DNA of 64,000 nt, taken from the NCBI GenBank assembly GCA_905236675.1, contig CAJOND010000022.1, positions 1 to 64,000 of the forward strand, in the 5' to 3' direction. The position numbers were made by a program, and so were the translations under genes. Shown in pieces: positions 16,953 through 26,162 of the stretch. The notes under the pieces are model-generated. The model was not told where the DNA came from, ran no database searches, and worked only from the letters and a program-made list of their open reading frames with translations. This DNA is from Candidatus Rifleibacteriota bacterium (GTDB lineage Bacteria; Muiribacteriota; Ozemobacteria; Ozemobacterales; Ozemobacteraceae). How positions within the stretch are numbered: the stretch's first letter is position 1; every line of letters begins with the position of its first letter.

Positions 16953-18986
16953 TTAAATTTTCAGTTTTTCAATATCGGTATTTGCCATATGACAAAGCTC
17001 ATATTCGTTAATAATGGGTTTTCCTAGACTTAGAGCCTTTGTCTTTTTGGTAGAAACATAATTTTCTCCTTCAAGAGAGCCAATTACAAGAAAATCTGTT
17101 TTTACAGAAACAGAATTTTTTATTTGGCCACCTGCAGATTTAATAAGTTCTTCTAATTTTCGTCTAGGAACCACAGCCTCTCCTGTAACCACAAAAGATT
17201 TACCATCTAATACATTGCTCGCTTTGCTAGCTTCTAATTCCTCTTTGCTAGGTCCTACCCACCATTCTTTTATAGAAGATAAAAATTGTTGATTGTCTGG
17301 ATTCTTAATAAAATCAACTATATTGCTAGCAATTTTTTCTTGAACTCCTTCTATATTTTTTAATTTTTCGGGAGAAACCAGCAAAAATTCATCGAAAGAT
17401 TGATGAACTGATTTAGCGATTGCTTCACTTACAACAGGTCCCACATTGCTTATTCCAAAAGCAGAAATTAATCTATATAAAGGTTTTTGGGATGATTTTT
17501 TTATACTTTCAACTATTTTTGATGCTGATTTTATCCCCATTCTGTCTACAGAAGCCAATTGAGACTCTGATAATTTCAAAATATCTTCTGGCTGATTAAT
17601 TATTTTTGCTTCTAATAAACGGTCTACAAGTTGAGGTCCAAAATTTTCTATTTCTAATTGTGTGATAAAATGAGTAGTTCTTCTTGCTTTTACTCCAAAG
17701 CAATTTTCATTATCACATCTCACTATTGTTGAACCATCTTCGTCATCTTTCGTTGTTGTAGTTTTTCCTCCACAAATAGGGCAAAATTCAGGAGGTTCAA
17801 TGGGTTGCTCGTTTCCTGATCGTTCTTCTTTTACAGAACCGACAACGTATGGAATAATATAAGCAGCTTTCTCTACTAATAACTGATCGCCAAGTCTAAT
17901 ATCTTTTTCCCTGATTTGATCAATATTATGCAGACTAGCTCTAGAAACAGTTGTTCCACAGAGTTCAACAGGTTCTATCCAAGCTACTGGTGTAATCCTA
18001 GAACGACCTACACGCCATTCGACCTTTAGAAGTTTAGATTTAGCTCTTGGCTGTGGAAACTTGTAAGCAATAACCCAGCGAGGAGCTTTTGCAGTAGAGC
18101 CTAATTCTTCCTGCATATTAAGGTCATCAATTTTTAACACAACTCCGTCTATATCGAATGAAAAATCTTTTCTTTCAACATCGATTTTATCAATAAATGC
18201 TCTAACTTCATCTATAGAATTGCAAATCTGTATTCTATGATTCAATTTAAAACCCTGGTCTTTAAGAAAACTTAATGCTTCAGAATGTTTCTTGAAACCT
18301 AGTTCTTTCGCTTGTGCTATTCCATAAACCATTACTCCAAGTTTTCTTTCTGACGCTACGTTAGGATCTAAAGATTTTATAGTTCCTGAAGTAAGATTAC
18401 GACAATTTTTAAATGGGTCTAGACCTTCTTTGATTCTTTTTTCGTTTAATTCCTCTAATACAGTTTTAGGAGTATATATTTCGCCTCTAACATCTATATC
18501 CAATTTACTAGTTATGCTCAAAGGGATAGATTTAATCGTCTTTACATTGCTAGTTATCAAATCGCCTTTTTGTCCATCTCCTCGAGTTGCACCGCTGACA
18601 AATTGACCATTATTGTAATTAAAAGAACCAGAAACTCCATCTATTTTTAATTCTGCAACAATAGGAAAAGGCGATCTATTCAATTGTTTTTCACATCTTA
18701 ATATCCAATCGGTTATGTCGTTTAAAGAATAAGAATTTTCTATACTTAACATAGGAACACGATGATTAACAGATTCAAAAGAAGTTACAGTCCCTCCAAC
18801 TCTTTGAGTAGGAGAATCTGGCGTAATCAATTCTGGATATTGATTCTCCAAAGCTTGAAGTTCTTTAAGCAACATATCAAATTCGGTATCTGAAATTTCA
18901 GGATTAGATTCAACATAATACAGATACTCATGTCTACGTATTTGTTTTCGTAAGTTCTCTATCTTTTCTATTATATCTTGCTGCAT
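16953..18986 (-). CDS. ligA: NAD-dependent DNA ligase
   Basis: This is a full-length ligase of 677 residues. I start it at 18986 (MQQDIIEKIENLR); a longer frame to 19061 would only overlap the upstream gene. The catalytic Lys that takes AMP from NAD is K114 in LKIDG. The order is: Ia domain (HEYLYYVESNPEISDTEFD), adenylation domain (RGDGQKGD, VAWIEPVELCGT), OB fold, four-cysteine zinc finger (CPICGG ... CDNENCFG), helix-hairpin-helix region (SASKIVESIKKS, NVGPVVSEAIAK) and a BRCT domain at the C-terminus (VVTGEAVVPRRKLEELI). It seals nicks during replication and repair and is normally essential. Its ATG comes one base after the TGA of the propeller gene, so it is co-transcribed and probably translationally coupled. 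Confidence 0.95.
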   Translation of the reverse strand: MQQDIIEKIENLRKQIRRHEYLYYVESNPEISDTEFDMLLKELQALENQYPELITPDSPTQRVGGTVTSFESVNHRVPMLSIENSYSLNDITDWILRCEKQLNRSPFPIVAELKIDGVSGSFNYNNGQFVSGATRGDGQKGDLITSNVKTIKSIPLSITSKLDIDVRGEIYTPKTVLEELNEKRIKEGLDPFKNCRNLTSGTIKSLDPNVASERKLGVMVYGIAQAKELGFKKHSEALSFLKDQGFKLNHRIQICNSIDEVRAFIDKIDVERKDFSFDIDGVVLKIDDLNMQEELGSTAKAPRWVIAYKFPQPRAKSKLLKVEWRVGRSRITPVAWIEPVELCGTTVSRASLHNIDQIREKDIRLGDQLLVEKAAYIIPYVVGSVKEERSGNEQPIEPPEFCPICGGKTTTTKDDEDGSTIVRCDNENCFGVKARRTTHFITQLEIENFGPQLVDRLLEAKIINQPEDILKLSESQLASVDRMGIKSASKIVESIKKSSQKPLYRLISAFGISNVGPVVSEAIAKSVHQSFDEFLLVSPEKLKNIEGVQEKIASNIVDFIKNPDNQQFLSSIKEWWVGPSKEELEASKASNVLDGKSFVVTGEAVVPRRKLEELIKSAGGQIKNSVSVKTDFLVIGSLEGENYVSTKKTKALSLGKPIINEYELCHMANTDIEKLKI

Positions 18987-18987
18987 T

Positions 18988-20235
18988 TCAATCCACCATT
19001 TGGGTATTAATAAATTGAATTCCAGAGTCTGTGCCAATCCAAAGCAAAGTAATATTATCACTATCCCCTTGAATAGCCACTTTTCTGATATTCTCAGGTT
19101 TTTTCCCAGATTTATCCGAAATTGTCTGAATGTAATCGTTTCTTATTCTAGCTAAACCATTTGAAGTGCCAAGCCAAATCGAATTTTTATGAAAAACCAT
19201 AGAATTTATATTGTTTGCTGGAAGTCCATGAAGTGTTGAAAAACTAACCATATCTGGAGAAAATTTACTTGGGAAATCTATTAAAGCAGTGTTTAACATC
19301 ATTAAACCAGTAGGAGTACCTAACCATATATTTCTTCCATCAAACTCTATATCGTGAATTGGTCTAGGAATGGAAGATTTTGCATGGTCTATATTTTTCC
19401 AAGATCTAGGGTCAGCCGCATCATAAGCAAGATTCAAAACACTTAACCCATTGTCATGAGTTACAGCAAGCCAATCAGAATGACCTGTCAAAGAAAATCT
19501 TGCAATTTTAGTACACCATGAACTTCTCAAACCATTGTTGGTATTTTCATTGTTTAATACTTCTTTGTTTTTTTCCTCGTTTGAATTATCGGTAGTTAAA
19601 CCATTTAACATATTATCAACTGTTAAAGAGTTTAAAAAGGCAACTCCTTTTTGAGTAGAAACCCAAAGACGTTTCCCATCCCATAAAATATCCCAAATAA
19701 CATTTGAAGGTAAAGTGAAAGACTTTGTTTCATTTATAAACTTACCAGAGTCATCATATCTACAAATACCAAATAAACTACCAATCAGGACTGTTTTACC
19801 ATAAAAACCTATACAACTCGCTTGAGGGAAAGGATATTTACCGTTATCTGTAGTAAAAGCAGTTAATTCATCGTTTTCGAGTTTGTAAACTCCTTTTTCT
19901 GTAGCAACCCAAACCCTCTTATATTGGTCAACTTTTATGTCATTAACAGGCGGAGTAGGTAATATTTGACTAAAAGCTATAGATATGTTTTTTTGATTTC
20001 TGTTTTCTGAAGTTACTTGTTTCAGACTATCTAACGTATTCCTGCCGTCTTGGACCTGGTTATTTCTAGTAAAAGATTTGTATTGAGAAATCTGAAGACT
20101 TTCGTTTTGTTTATGCCTTGTAGATTTTACAATAAAAATCAAAATTGCAATTACCAAAATACTAACAAAAATTGTAGTAAATCTTTTATCGCTAGTAATA
20201 TTTTTTTTTCGTTTTTCAGAAGGAGTATCAATCAA
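18988..20235 (-). CDS. Membrane-anchored beta-propeller protein
   Basis: A 415-residue protein with a single N-terminal membrane helix (about 20-37, TTIFVSILVIAILIFIV) and no cleavage site, so the bulk faces the periplasm. The periplasmic part has at least five blades of the two-component-regulator propeller type: IKVDQYKRVWVATEKGVYKL, LWDGKRLWVSTQKGVAFL, IEFDGRNIWLGTPTGLMML, VFHKNSIWLGTSNGLARI and LLWIGTDSGIQFI. Such propellers are usually the sensing half of hybrid histidine kinases, but no kinase is attached. Its ATG overlaps the stop of the upstream binding-protein gene by four bases and its own stop is one base from ligA. A role as ligand or protein binder in the cell envelope is inferred. 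Confidence 0.8.
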   Translation of the reverse strand: MIDTPSEKRKKNITSDKRFTTIFVSILVIAILIFIVKSTRHKQNESLQISQYKSFTRNNQVQDGRNTLDSLKQVTSENRNQKNISIAFSQILPTPPVNDIKVDQYKRVWVATEKGVYKLENDELTAFTTDNGKYPFPQASCIGFYGKTVLIGSLFGICRYDDSGKFINETKSFTLPSNVIWDILWDGKRLWVSTQKGVAFLNSLTVDNMLNGLTTDNSNEEKNKEVLNNENTNNGLRSSWCTKIARFSLTGHSDWLAVTHDNGLSVLNLAYDAADPRSWKNIDHAKSSIPRPIHDIEFDGRNIWLGTPTGLMMLNTALIDFPSKFSPDMVSFSTLHGLPANNINSMVFHKNSIWLGTSNGLARIRNDYIQTISDKSGKKPENIRKVAIQGDSDNITLLWIGTDSGIQFINTQMVD

Positions 20236-21404
20236 AATAATTCCTCCAAAGAAATAGGAATTGTTTGTCTATCTTTAATTATTGCTATTTCGGCTGGTCT
20301 AACCTGATTTCCATAATTATCGAAACCACCAGAACCGATTATGCTATCCCAAACCTGTAAAGTTAATAGAGAATCACGAAGATTGAGATTGTTTTCAGGT
20401 TGAGATTTTAATGCCAAAGTCAATATCATAAGAGCTTCATAACCAGTAGCAGCATCTGAATCTGCTTTATATCCATAGGTTTCCTGGTATTCGTTCAAGA
20501 AATTGTCAAATTTTTGTCCACCAGCTCTTGGATTATAAGGAAGAGTTGTTATGACTGATTCTGAATAAATACCAGCTAAATGCAAAAATTCTCTTGAAGC
20601 ACACTGATTCGCTCCTAATATTGGGTAGTTAAACTGCATTTCTCTAGCTTGGCGAACAATTAAAGCAGAATCAGCAGCAGGTGCCAATATAACCAAAGAA
20701 TCCGGTTGAGTCTTAAATAAATATTCAAGCTGTTCTCTGAAATTTATTGTTCCTTTGGGGATAGACACTGTATTTGTCACTTGCTGAGAATGTTTTGAAC
20801 ATATTTCTATGTATCTCTGTGCACTCTCTGCCCCATATAAATCGTTATCATATATAATAGCAGGTCTTCTTGACTGATATCGGTTAGCGGAATGAGAAGA
20901 AAGAGCTTCAAACTGCTGTTGATCGTCTGTGATAGTTCTGAATGTATAAACAGCTGCTTTAGCCGTTTCAAAATGGGTACATATAGCTGTGATAAAAGGA
21001 ATCAACGCTTTTTCTGATAAATACTGAATAATTCTTGTTTCTTTTGATGTGAAACCGCCTATTATTACTGAAACTTTATCTTTATATATCAAATCTCTTG
21101 TAGCTTCAGCCGGATCAATCTTATTGCTGTCTTTAATTTTTAAAACTATATTGCCTTGATTGATACCGCCTAATTCATTTATATGTTTAACGGCCAGTTT
21201 AATTCCATTCAAATGACTTTGAACCCTGGAGGAAAAATCTCCTGTAAGCGGAAGAACAACTCCTATTTTAGTGTCATTACTAGAAAAGTCAAAAGAGAAT
21301 ATGATCAATATTATTAATACAGGTATAGCTAAAATTTGAAATCGATCAAATCTTTTAAAAAATCTTTTTATTTTTTTGTATGTTTTTCTAATTTTCATAT
21401 GCAA
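20232..21404 (-). CDS. Membrane-anchored branched-chain amino-acid-type binding protein
   Basis: 390 residues. A basic N-terminus and one helix (about 23-39) anchor the protein. The rest is a type I periplasmic binding fold of the Leu/Ile/Val-receptor family: KIGVVLPLTGDFSSRVQSHL, AVKHINELGGI, VSVIIGGFTSKET, and a late YGYKADSDAATGYEALMIL. No permease or ATPase genes of an ABC importer lie nearby, and the protein is followed directly by a propeller protein (4-base overlap). It may therefore serve as a sensor rather than a transport component. The substrate is unknown. It overlaps the upstream small membrane gene by 10 bases. Confidence 0.85.
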   Translation of the reverse strand: MHMKIRKTYKKIKRFFKRFDRFQILAIPVLIILIIFSFDFSSNDTKIGVVLPLTGDFSSRVQSHLNGIKLAVKHINELGGINQGNIVLKIKDSNKIDPAEATRDLIYKDKVSVIIGGFTSKETRIIQYLSEKALIPFITAICTHFETAKAAVYTFRTITDDQQQFEALSSHSANRYQSRRPAIIYDNDLYGAESAQRYIEICSKHSQQVTNTVSIPKGTINFREQLEYLFKTQPDSLVILAPAADSALIVRQAREMQFNYPILGANQCASREFLHLAGIYSESVITTLPYNPRAGGQKFDNFLNEYQETYGYKADSDAATGYEALMILTLALKSQPENNLNLRDSLLTLQVWDSIIGSGGFDNYGNQVRPAEIAIIKDRQTIPISLEELF

Positions 21405-21760
21405 CTATTTCTTATATAAGTCAGGACAAGCATAAAAAGGCCAACATATAGAGCTAAAGAGAAGAAATAAAGAAGTGCAAAAAACAAGAATGGCAACTCT
21501 TTTATCACCATATTGAAATATTCATTATCAACCTCTTTGATTACTGGTTCCATATTTGTAAGTTTATCAAAGAAAAAGAAGATAACACCACCTAGACCAA
21601 AAAAACCTATTGCAAATCCAAAACCGGAAGCAAAAACAGGCGTATATTCGTTGTTTGGTGCTGTCGTATAAAGAAGATAAGCAATTAAAAGGCTTACAAA
21701 TAGTGACGAGCAGAACACTAACGAAGCCCAAAACAACCATTTCCAAATAAATTCTTTCAT
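21395..21760 (-). CDS. Small membrane protein with three helices
   Basis: A 121-residue protein of unknown family, with membrane helices at about 8-31, 43-67 and 89-116 and no other recognisable motif. It is the first gene of the operon that continues with the binding protein, the propeller and ligA; its 3' end overlaps the next gene by 10 bases. It may be a membrane partner of the two anchored periplasmic proteins, but this is inferred from position only. Confidence 0.6.
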   Translation of the reverse strand: MKEFIWKWLFWASLVFCSSLFVSLLIAYLLYTTAPNNEYTPVFASGFGFAIGFFGLGGVIFFFFDKLTNMEPVIKEVDNEYFNMVIKELPFLFFALLYFFSLALYVGLFMLVLTYIRNSCI

Positions 21761-21871
21761 TAAATCGCCCCAAATTGCTAATAAAAAATTTATACCATAA
21801 ATAGAGTAAATTTTGTTAAAATTTATTATAACTTTAATATATATAAATGATATATATATATTTAAAAATTT

Positions 21872-22354
21872 ATGAAAATGTTTAACAAATTTTTAAAAAA
21901 ATCAGAGAACATTAAAGGTTATACTTTGCCAGAAGTTTTAATTACTATTTTGCTTTTGGCTATTCTATTTACTTTAGGAATAATACTTACCTCAGGTTTT
22001 GATAATTCGAAACGACTGCGAGATTACAGTGTAGCTGTAGCATTAGCTCAGCAAGCAATAGAGCTGGCAAGATCTTCCCCATTTGATATCCTGGACGATG
22101 AAGAAGCAGGCTCAAACAGCTTTGAAGTCGATATTAATTCGCAAGATGGAGATAACGACTTACTTGTTCCTGATTATGATTCTGGTTTTACCAAGTATCA
22201 TAGGCGTGTTGAAATTCGAGATGTGAAGTCTTCTACTGATGATAAACGTTCTATAGGTCTTAAATCCATTCAAGTTACAGTTGAATGGAAATCTTCGGAA
22301 AATAATAAGCAGGAAAAGTTCACAGTTAATTCTACCATTGCAGATATTAACTGA
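21872..22354 (+). CDS. Type IV pseudopilin, PilV-like
   Basis: A 160-residue protein with a class III prepilin leader: a basic leader ending in KG, then YTLPEVLITILLLAILF. Cleavage after Gly leaves an N-methylatable Tyr1 and the invariant Glu5. The hydrophobic helix (about 20-40) would pack in the pilus core; the rest is a small polar head. It starts the three-gene operon of pseudopilin-like proteins, so it probably belongs to a minor-pilin or type II secretion tip complex. Two Met codons at 21872 and 21878 are possible starts; neither has a clear ribosome site. Confidence 0.8.
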   Translation: MKMFNKFLKKSENIKGYTLPEVLITILLLAILFTLGIILTSGFDNSKRLRDYSVAVALAQQAIELARSSPFDILDDEEAGSNSFEVDINSQDGDNDLLVPDYDSGFTKYHRRVEIRDVKSSTDDKRSIGLKSIQVTVEWKSSENNKQEKFTVNSTIADIN

Positions 22355-22370
22355 ACTTCAAAAATATAAT

Positions 22371-23123
22371 ATGTTAAAAAATAGGAAAACAGCATTTACT
22401 TTGGTTGAAGTATTGGTCGCCGCTACTATAATGCTGTTTATTCTCTATTTTGCATATCAGATTTTCTTTTCACAAAGCAGAGCAGTAACTCAAACGATTG
22501 ATGCCTTACAAGCCAATGAAGGTTTTAGACGTGTTTTAGCTTTTGTAGGTGACGACATAAAAGAAGCCACAAGAATTGTTAAACCAACTCCAATTAACTT
22601 AGAAGATGTTCCTTCTGTTACTACAACGATAGGAAGTATCTTAATCGTTCAAAGCTCGGAAATAGACCCTAAAATATCTTTTGACAGTCCATTAGGAGGA
22701 CAAATTAGCCAGATAACAACGGTCGAATATGAACTTGAACCAATGAATTCATCATTAGAAGAAAAAGAAGATACTTCTGAAAATAAAGCTACCAGATACA
22801 GATTGATTAGAAACGAAACAATAGAGGAAAAAAATGGGGAAAAAAGCCGACAACGCCAGACTATAGCAGATAACATAAAAGAATTTGCTGTTTTTAGAAC
22901 TGTTCGAAAACCATTTAAAGCTAATAGCGTAGAATCAATAAATGACAGAATAATAGAACAGATTCCTATTAGTGAAGCAGGAACTGGAAATAGCCTAATT
23001 CACATAAGAATGTCGATAGAAAGACATCGCCAAAAAAGTGAGCTTAACAAAGAAAATATATACACCGTTACTATGAATACCAGTTTTTATAAACGGGGAA
23101 AAGAGATTTTTCTACATCCATGA
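22371..23123 (+). CDS. Type IV pseudopilin, PilW/GspJ-like
   Basis: I place the start at 22371, giving the short leader MLKNRKTA followed by FTLVEVLVAATIML, a type IV prepilin motif with Ala instead of Gly before the cleavage site and Glu at position 5. The mature protein is about 242 residues, within the range of minor pilins PilW and GspJ. It begins 16 bases after the first pseudopilin gene and overlaps the next one by 4 bases (ATGA). A longer upstream reading frame from 22281 would bury the leader and is not used. Confidence 0.8.
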   Translation: MLKNRKTAFTLVEVLVAATIMLFILYFAYQIFFSQSRAVTQTIDALQANEGFRRVLAFVGDDIKEATRIVKPTPINLEDVPSVTTTIGSILIVQSSEIDPKISFDSPLGGQISQITTVEYELEPMNSSLEEKEDTSENKATRYRLIRNETIEEKNGEKSRQRQTIADNIKEFAVFRTVRKPFKANSVESINDRIIEQIPISEAGTGNSLIHIRMSIERHRQKSELNKENIYTVTMNTSFYKRGKEIFLHP

Positions 23124-25465
23124 AAATGCCTAGCAATAAAAAACGAGGTTCTGGATATTTGGTAGTAATGTTTTTCATATTACTGCTAATGATTCTTTTT
23201 AGCATTTTCGGGCGAATTAGAAGTAGCCATCATCTACTACAGTCAAAGGATGTCAGACGTTTTATCGCTTCTAACTTAGGAGAAGCTGCATTGAACTGTA
23301 TTCTAGCAGAATTAAATGCTAACAGAGCATTTAATACTCATTTGCATTATTATCCCTATCAGCACAATGCTCAGGGCTGGTATAAGCCGATAAAAAAACG
23401 TGAATCATTGCTTGGCAAAATAGATAACATGACAATAAACGGAGTTAATCAAGGTATTTATAGTGGTTATACCGATTATGGTGAATTTAAAGCAAAGTTT
23501 GCTCAAAATTATGGCTCTAGAGAAAATTCAGCTACAAAAGCTCTTCGTGAATCTGAAATGTATACCAGAGTAGAAATAGTAGTAAAAATCAAAGGTGGAT
23601 GGGGAGCTAAAAATGAAAGTTATCGTAAAATAACTGCTTTATTAGAAAGAAGATATCCTGCTACAGAACATCTTCTTTTTGATGGTGAAATGTTGGATAT
23701 TGGAGGATTAGGGCCTTATCTTGGTAGAGAAAACCAGCTTAGACGTTCCAGACTCTATGGTTATCACTGGATAACATTTAATTCTGCTGGTGGGGCCTGC
23801 AAAGGCTCTGAAATAGTCAAAGGTGAAAAAATAGAAACACCTGGCTTAATAAGGGCTTTAGTTGACACTGATTTAGAGTTTTCAAATGAAGAAAGACATA
23901 AACTGACAAAAGATAATGATTCTATCCATGTTACTGAGTTTCAGGATTTTGACGGCTATATAGTTGACGGCCCCCATGGAGCACATCCAATTAAATTTAC
24001 CCGACTTCCCAAAGAACGTATTAAGAAAACAGCTGAAACTTATAAAAAATCTTATGGTGTAATAATTGATGACAAAACTCTTCCTGTGAGTAAATATACT
24101 AACCCATATGACCAGAAAACCAAATATTATGATCTTGATTTCGGTGAATACAGAGCAATAGCTGTTCCTCGAGATGAAGATAAGAGAACAAGAGACTCGT
24201 CTTACGATGATGACGAGGGTGATGAAGAAAGCGATATACCTGGAGATGCCGAAGAAGAAGTAGACGATGTTGAATCAACAGAATCAGATGACCCTGAAAT
24301 TATTACACAACATCATGGCCGCAAGATATTAATATATTCAGAAGTCCCTTTGAGAATATGGGGTTGTCCTGATAAGAGCATTACTATTTATAGCACTCAA
24401 GACATAGTTATATGCGGAGATTTTAACCAAAACCCAGAAACATCTCAAGTATATAAAAACAGATATTATCAAGAATACAAGAAAACTCTTCGTAATGGTA
24501 AGAATAACAATAAAGTCGGTGCCATGATAATGTCTGAAGGAAGAGTCTTTATTGATGTATCACAGCCAAGTAAATTCGCAAAAAATGAAATTAAACCATA
24601 TTTCCTTTATTGTCTTGCCATGAATCTACATCCATCTTCTATGGAAATAGAGTCAGAATTAAAAGACATTATCTACCCTCCAGAACCAAGAGATCGTGGA
24701 ACTATACATGGAATTGGTTCATCGTCAGGAGAAAATGGATTAGCAGAAGCCAGATTTGGTACTATGGCATATTTGTATAATTTCCCAGAAATTAATTCTG
24801 GAGGTAGCTATGAAGCTAATATCGAAGATTTACAAAACTTTTTTATGCCAGGTAGCGTTTCAATAGACCATTCATTTGGAATAAAAGACAGTAAAGTCAG
24901 GAAAGACATTATAGAATATATTAAACATGCAATCAGAATGGGAGGGGATTTAACAAAAGATGAGCAGGATAGAATTTTTGATATGGCATGGAAACAAGCT
25001 CTTATAGAAGAAGAGCAGGATTATGATCCTTCTTGTGGAGCTTCTGGCTTAATGAATGGATTATTTAATGAAGCTGTAAAAAGCGAAACTGATGGATTAT
25101 TTGTTCCAGAAATAACAATTAATGCCACATTAATAAGTTCCTGCCGTCGTGCATCCAACTGGAATATAGGAAATTCCAGCGTTAAAGTAAATGACGAAAT
25201 TGGCGATCCTGAAGTCTATTTAAAAAAACCTGGATATATTATTCAGAGGATTTATGGTGGAGATATAAGAATAGGCAGAGCAGAACCAAAATATTTTGTA
25301 GACGGTTCTAATAGTGGCAAAAATATTTTAAGAAGAAGAATCTGGGATAATACCAATTTAACAAACCGTGACTTTAAACCCTTAGAAGCACCTGCGGTAC
25401 ATAATATATTAACTTTTTCAGAAGAACAAATATCAGCAAAAGAATACGATAATTTTAAAGGTTAG
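23120..25465 (+). CDS. Large PilX/GspK-like pilus-associated protein
   Basis: 781 residues. The N-terminus (GSGYLVVMFFILLLMILF, about 10-30) has the PilX-type hydrophobic helix without Glu5, followed by RSSHHLLQSKDVRRF and a helical stem with LGEAALNCILAEL, as in the minor pilins that cap the tip complex. The remainder is a large polar domain with a very acidic segment (about 360-395, DDDEGDEESDIPGDAEEEVD). I do not recognise this domain. The large head suggests an adhesin-like or tip function. Being last in the operon and overlapping the PilW-like gene supports a complex of the three proteins. No pilus motor genes are in the window. Confidence 0.7.
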   Translation: MKMPSNKKRGSGYLVVMFFILLLMILFSIFGRIRSSHHLLQSKDVRRFIASNLGEAALNCILAELNANRAFNTHLHYYPYQHNAQGWYKPIKKRESLLGKIDNMTINGVNQGIYSGYTDYGEFKAKFAQNYGSRENSATKALRESEMYTRVEIVVKIKGGWGAKNESYRKITALLERRYPATEHLLFDGEMLDIGGLGPYLGRENQLRRSRLYGYHWITFNSAGGACKGSEIVKGEKIETPGLIRALVDTDLEFSNEERHKLTKDNDSIHVTEFQDFDGYIVDGPHGAHPIKFTRLPKERIKKTAETYKKSYGVIIDDKTLPVSKYTNPYDQKTKYYDLDFGEYRAIAVPRDEDKRTRDSSYDDDEGDEESDIPGDAEEEVDDVESTESDDPEIITQHHGRKILIYSEVPLRIWGCPDKSITIYSTQDIVICGDFNQNPETSQVYKNRYYQEYKKTLRNGKNNNKVGAMIMSEGRVFIDVSQPSKFAKNEIKPYFLYCLAMNLHPSSMEIESELKDIIYPPEPRDRGTIHGIGSSSGENGLAEARFGTMAYLYNFPEINSGGSYEANIEDLQNFFMPGSVSIDHSFGIKDSKVRKDIIEYIKHAIRMGGDLTKDEQDRIFDMAWKQALIEEEQDYDPSCGASGLMNGLFNEAVKSETDGLFVPEITINATLISSCRRASNWNIGNSSVKVNDEIGDPEVYLKKPGYIIQRIYGGDIRIGRAEPKYFVDGSNSGKNILRRRIWDNTNLTNRDFKPLEAPAVHNILTFSEEQISAKEYDNFKG

Positions 25466-25476
25466 TATTTTGGGGC

Positions 25477-25563
25477 AAAAAAAAAGGCCACACTTCTATG
25501 AGGTAGCCTTGATCAAGGAAAGGAATGATTGAAGACAACTGACGAATAAGTCGTGCAGTGTTG
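25477..25563 (-). ncRNA. Candidate Hfq-type small RNA
   Basis: Read leftward, the predicted RNA of about 87 bases has three parts. There is a 5' hairpin, ACTGCACGA-CTTAT-TCGTCAGT (25538-25559), with 8 pairs and one bulged C. Next comes a single-stranded pyrimidine stretch containing ATTCCTTTCCTT (25514-25525). Last is a Rho-independent terminator, AAGGCTAC...GTGGCCTT, followed by nine T (25477-25510). This is the classic plan of an Hfq-dependent trans-acting RNA, and the CCTTTCCTT segment is complementary to Shine-Dalgarno sequences. A sigma-54-type promoter lies at the right distance upstream, and hfq is the neighbouring gene on the same strand. No reading frame of note is inside. Conservation was not testable here. 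Confidence 0.55.
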
Positions 25564-25572
25564 CAAACGTAT

Positions 25573-25590
25573 AAGCAAATAATATGCCAA
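25573..25590 (-). promoter_or_regulatory. Sigma-54-type (-24/-12) promoter for the candidate small RNA
   Basis: On the minus strand TTGGCATATTATTTGCTT matches the TGGCA-N-TTGCT consensus, with exactly 10 bases between the GG and GC doublets. Transcription would start near 25563. A sigma-70 reading fails because the spacing from TTGGCA to TATACG is only 11 bases. No enhancer site or activator was identified. Confidence 0.55.
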
Positions 25591-25812
25591 CTTATTAAAA
25601 ATAATAAAAAACTATATAAAAGCAATTTTTAATAACCCTAGAACAGCGATTACTATTGAAGTTATTCAAATTTAAATATTTACTAATCTAATTCAAATAG
25701 ATTTTAAGCAATAACATCTATAATAAAATAGAAAAGATATTTTGATAATTTTTTAACCAAAAAGAATAAGATGTATAAAAAATGAACAGTTAATAAAAAG
25801 TTATTCTAAAAT

Positions 25813-25852
25813 AAAAAAACCGCATTATCATATTGAAGAAAATGCGGCTTTT
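25813..25852 (-). terminator. Terminator of hfq
   Basis: On the minus strand AAAAGCCGCATT, a 14-base loop and AATGCGGTTTTTTT form a G+C-centred hairpin with a T-run. It begins 14 bases after the hfq stop codon. Confidence 0.8.
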
Positions 25853-25865
25853 AGAGACTCTATTT

Positions 25866-26090
25866 TCAGTTTCCAGCAGGGAGATTGAAATTATCGGGAA
25901 GTTGGAGAGTTGATATAGCGTGTTTATAAATCAACTGTTTTTTCCCTTCTGATTCTAAAAGAATAACAAATGTATCGAAATCTAAAACTGTACCTTGAAT
26001 CTGAAAGCCTTTCATTAGGAAAATCTTGACGGCTTCTTTTTCTTCTTTCAGATACTGAAGAATATTGTCTTGAATATTAATAGCTGGCAT
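25866..26090 (-). CDS. hfq: RNA chaperone Hfq
   Basis: A 74-residue Sm-like protein of typical core length without a long C-terminal tail. The Sm1 region (KGFQIQGTVLDFDTFVILLE, about 27-46) and the diagnostic Sm2 motif YKHAIST (55-61) are both present. Hfq forms a hexamer that binds small RNAs and A/U-rich mRNA to promote pairing. GGAGG lies 11 bases before the ATG, and a good sigma-70 promoter is further upstream. The usual neighbours miaA and hflX are absent. Instead a candidate small RNA follows downstream on the same strand. Confidence 0.95.
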   Translation of the reverse strand: MPAINIQDNILQYLKEEKEAVKIFLMKGFQIQGTVLDFDTFVILLESEGKKQLIYKHAISTLQLPDNFNLPAGN

Positions 26091-26133
26091 TATATGAATC
26101 CCTCCGTTTATTTTTTATGCTATCTATTTTGAT

Positions 26134-26162
26134 ATTCTATATGAAATTGTAAATCTTTTCAA
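26134..26162 (-). promoter_or_regulatory. Sigma-70-type promoter of hfq
   Basis: On the minus strand TTGAAA (26157-26162) and TAGAAT (26134-26139) are 17 bases apart. The predicted start site leaves a leader of about 40 bases that includes GGAGG before the hfq ATG at 26090. Confidence 0.55.

Larger units (their letters stand above)
25466..25865. other. Gap between pilus operon and hfq
   Basis: These 400 bases hold no protein gene that I can support. They contain a candidate small RNA on the minus strand (25477-25563) with its own promoter (25573-25590), an A+T-rich stretch without recognised signals (about 25591-25812), and the terminator of hfq (25813-25852). Confidence 0.6.
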
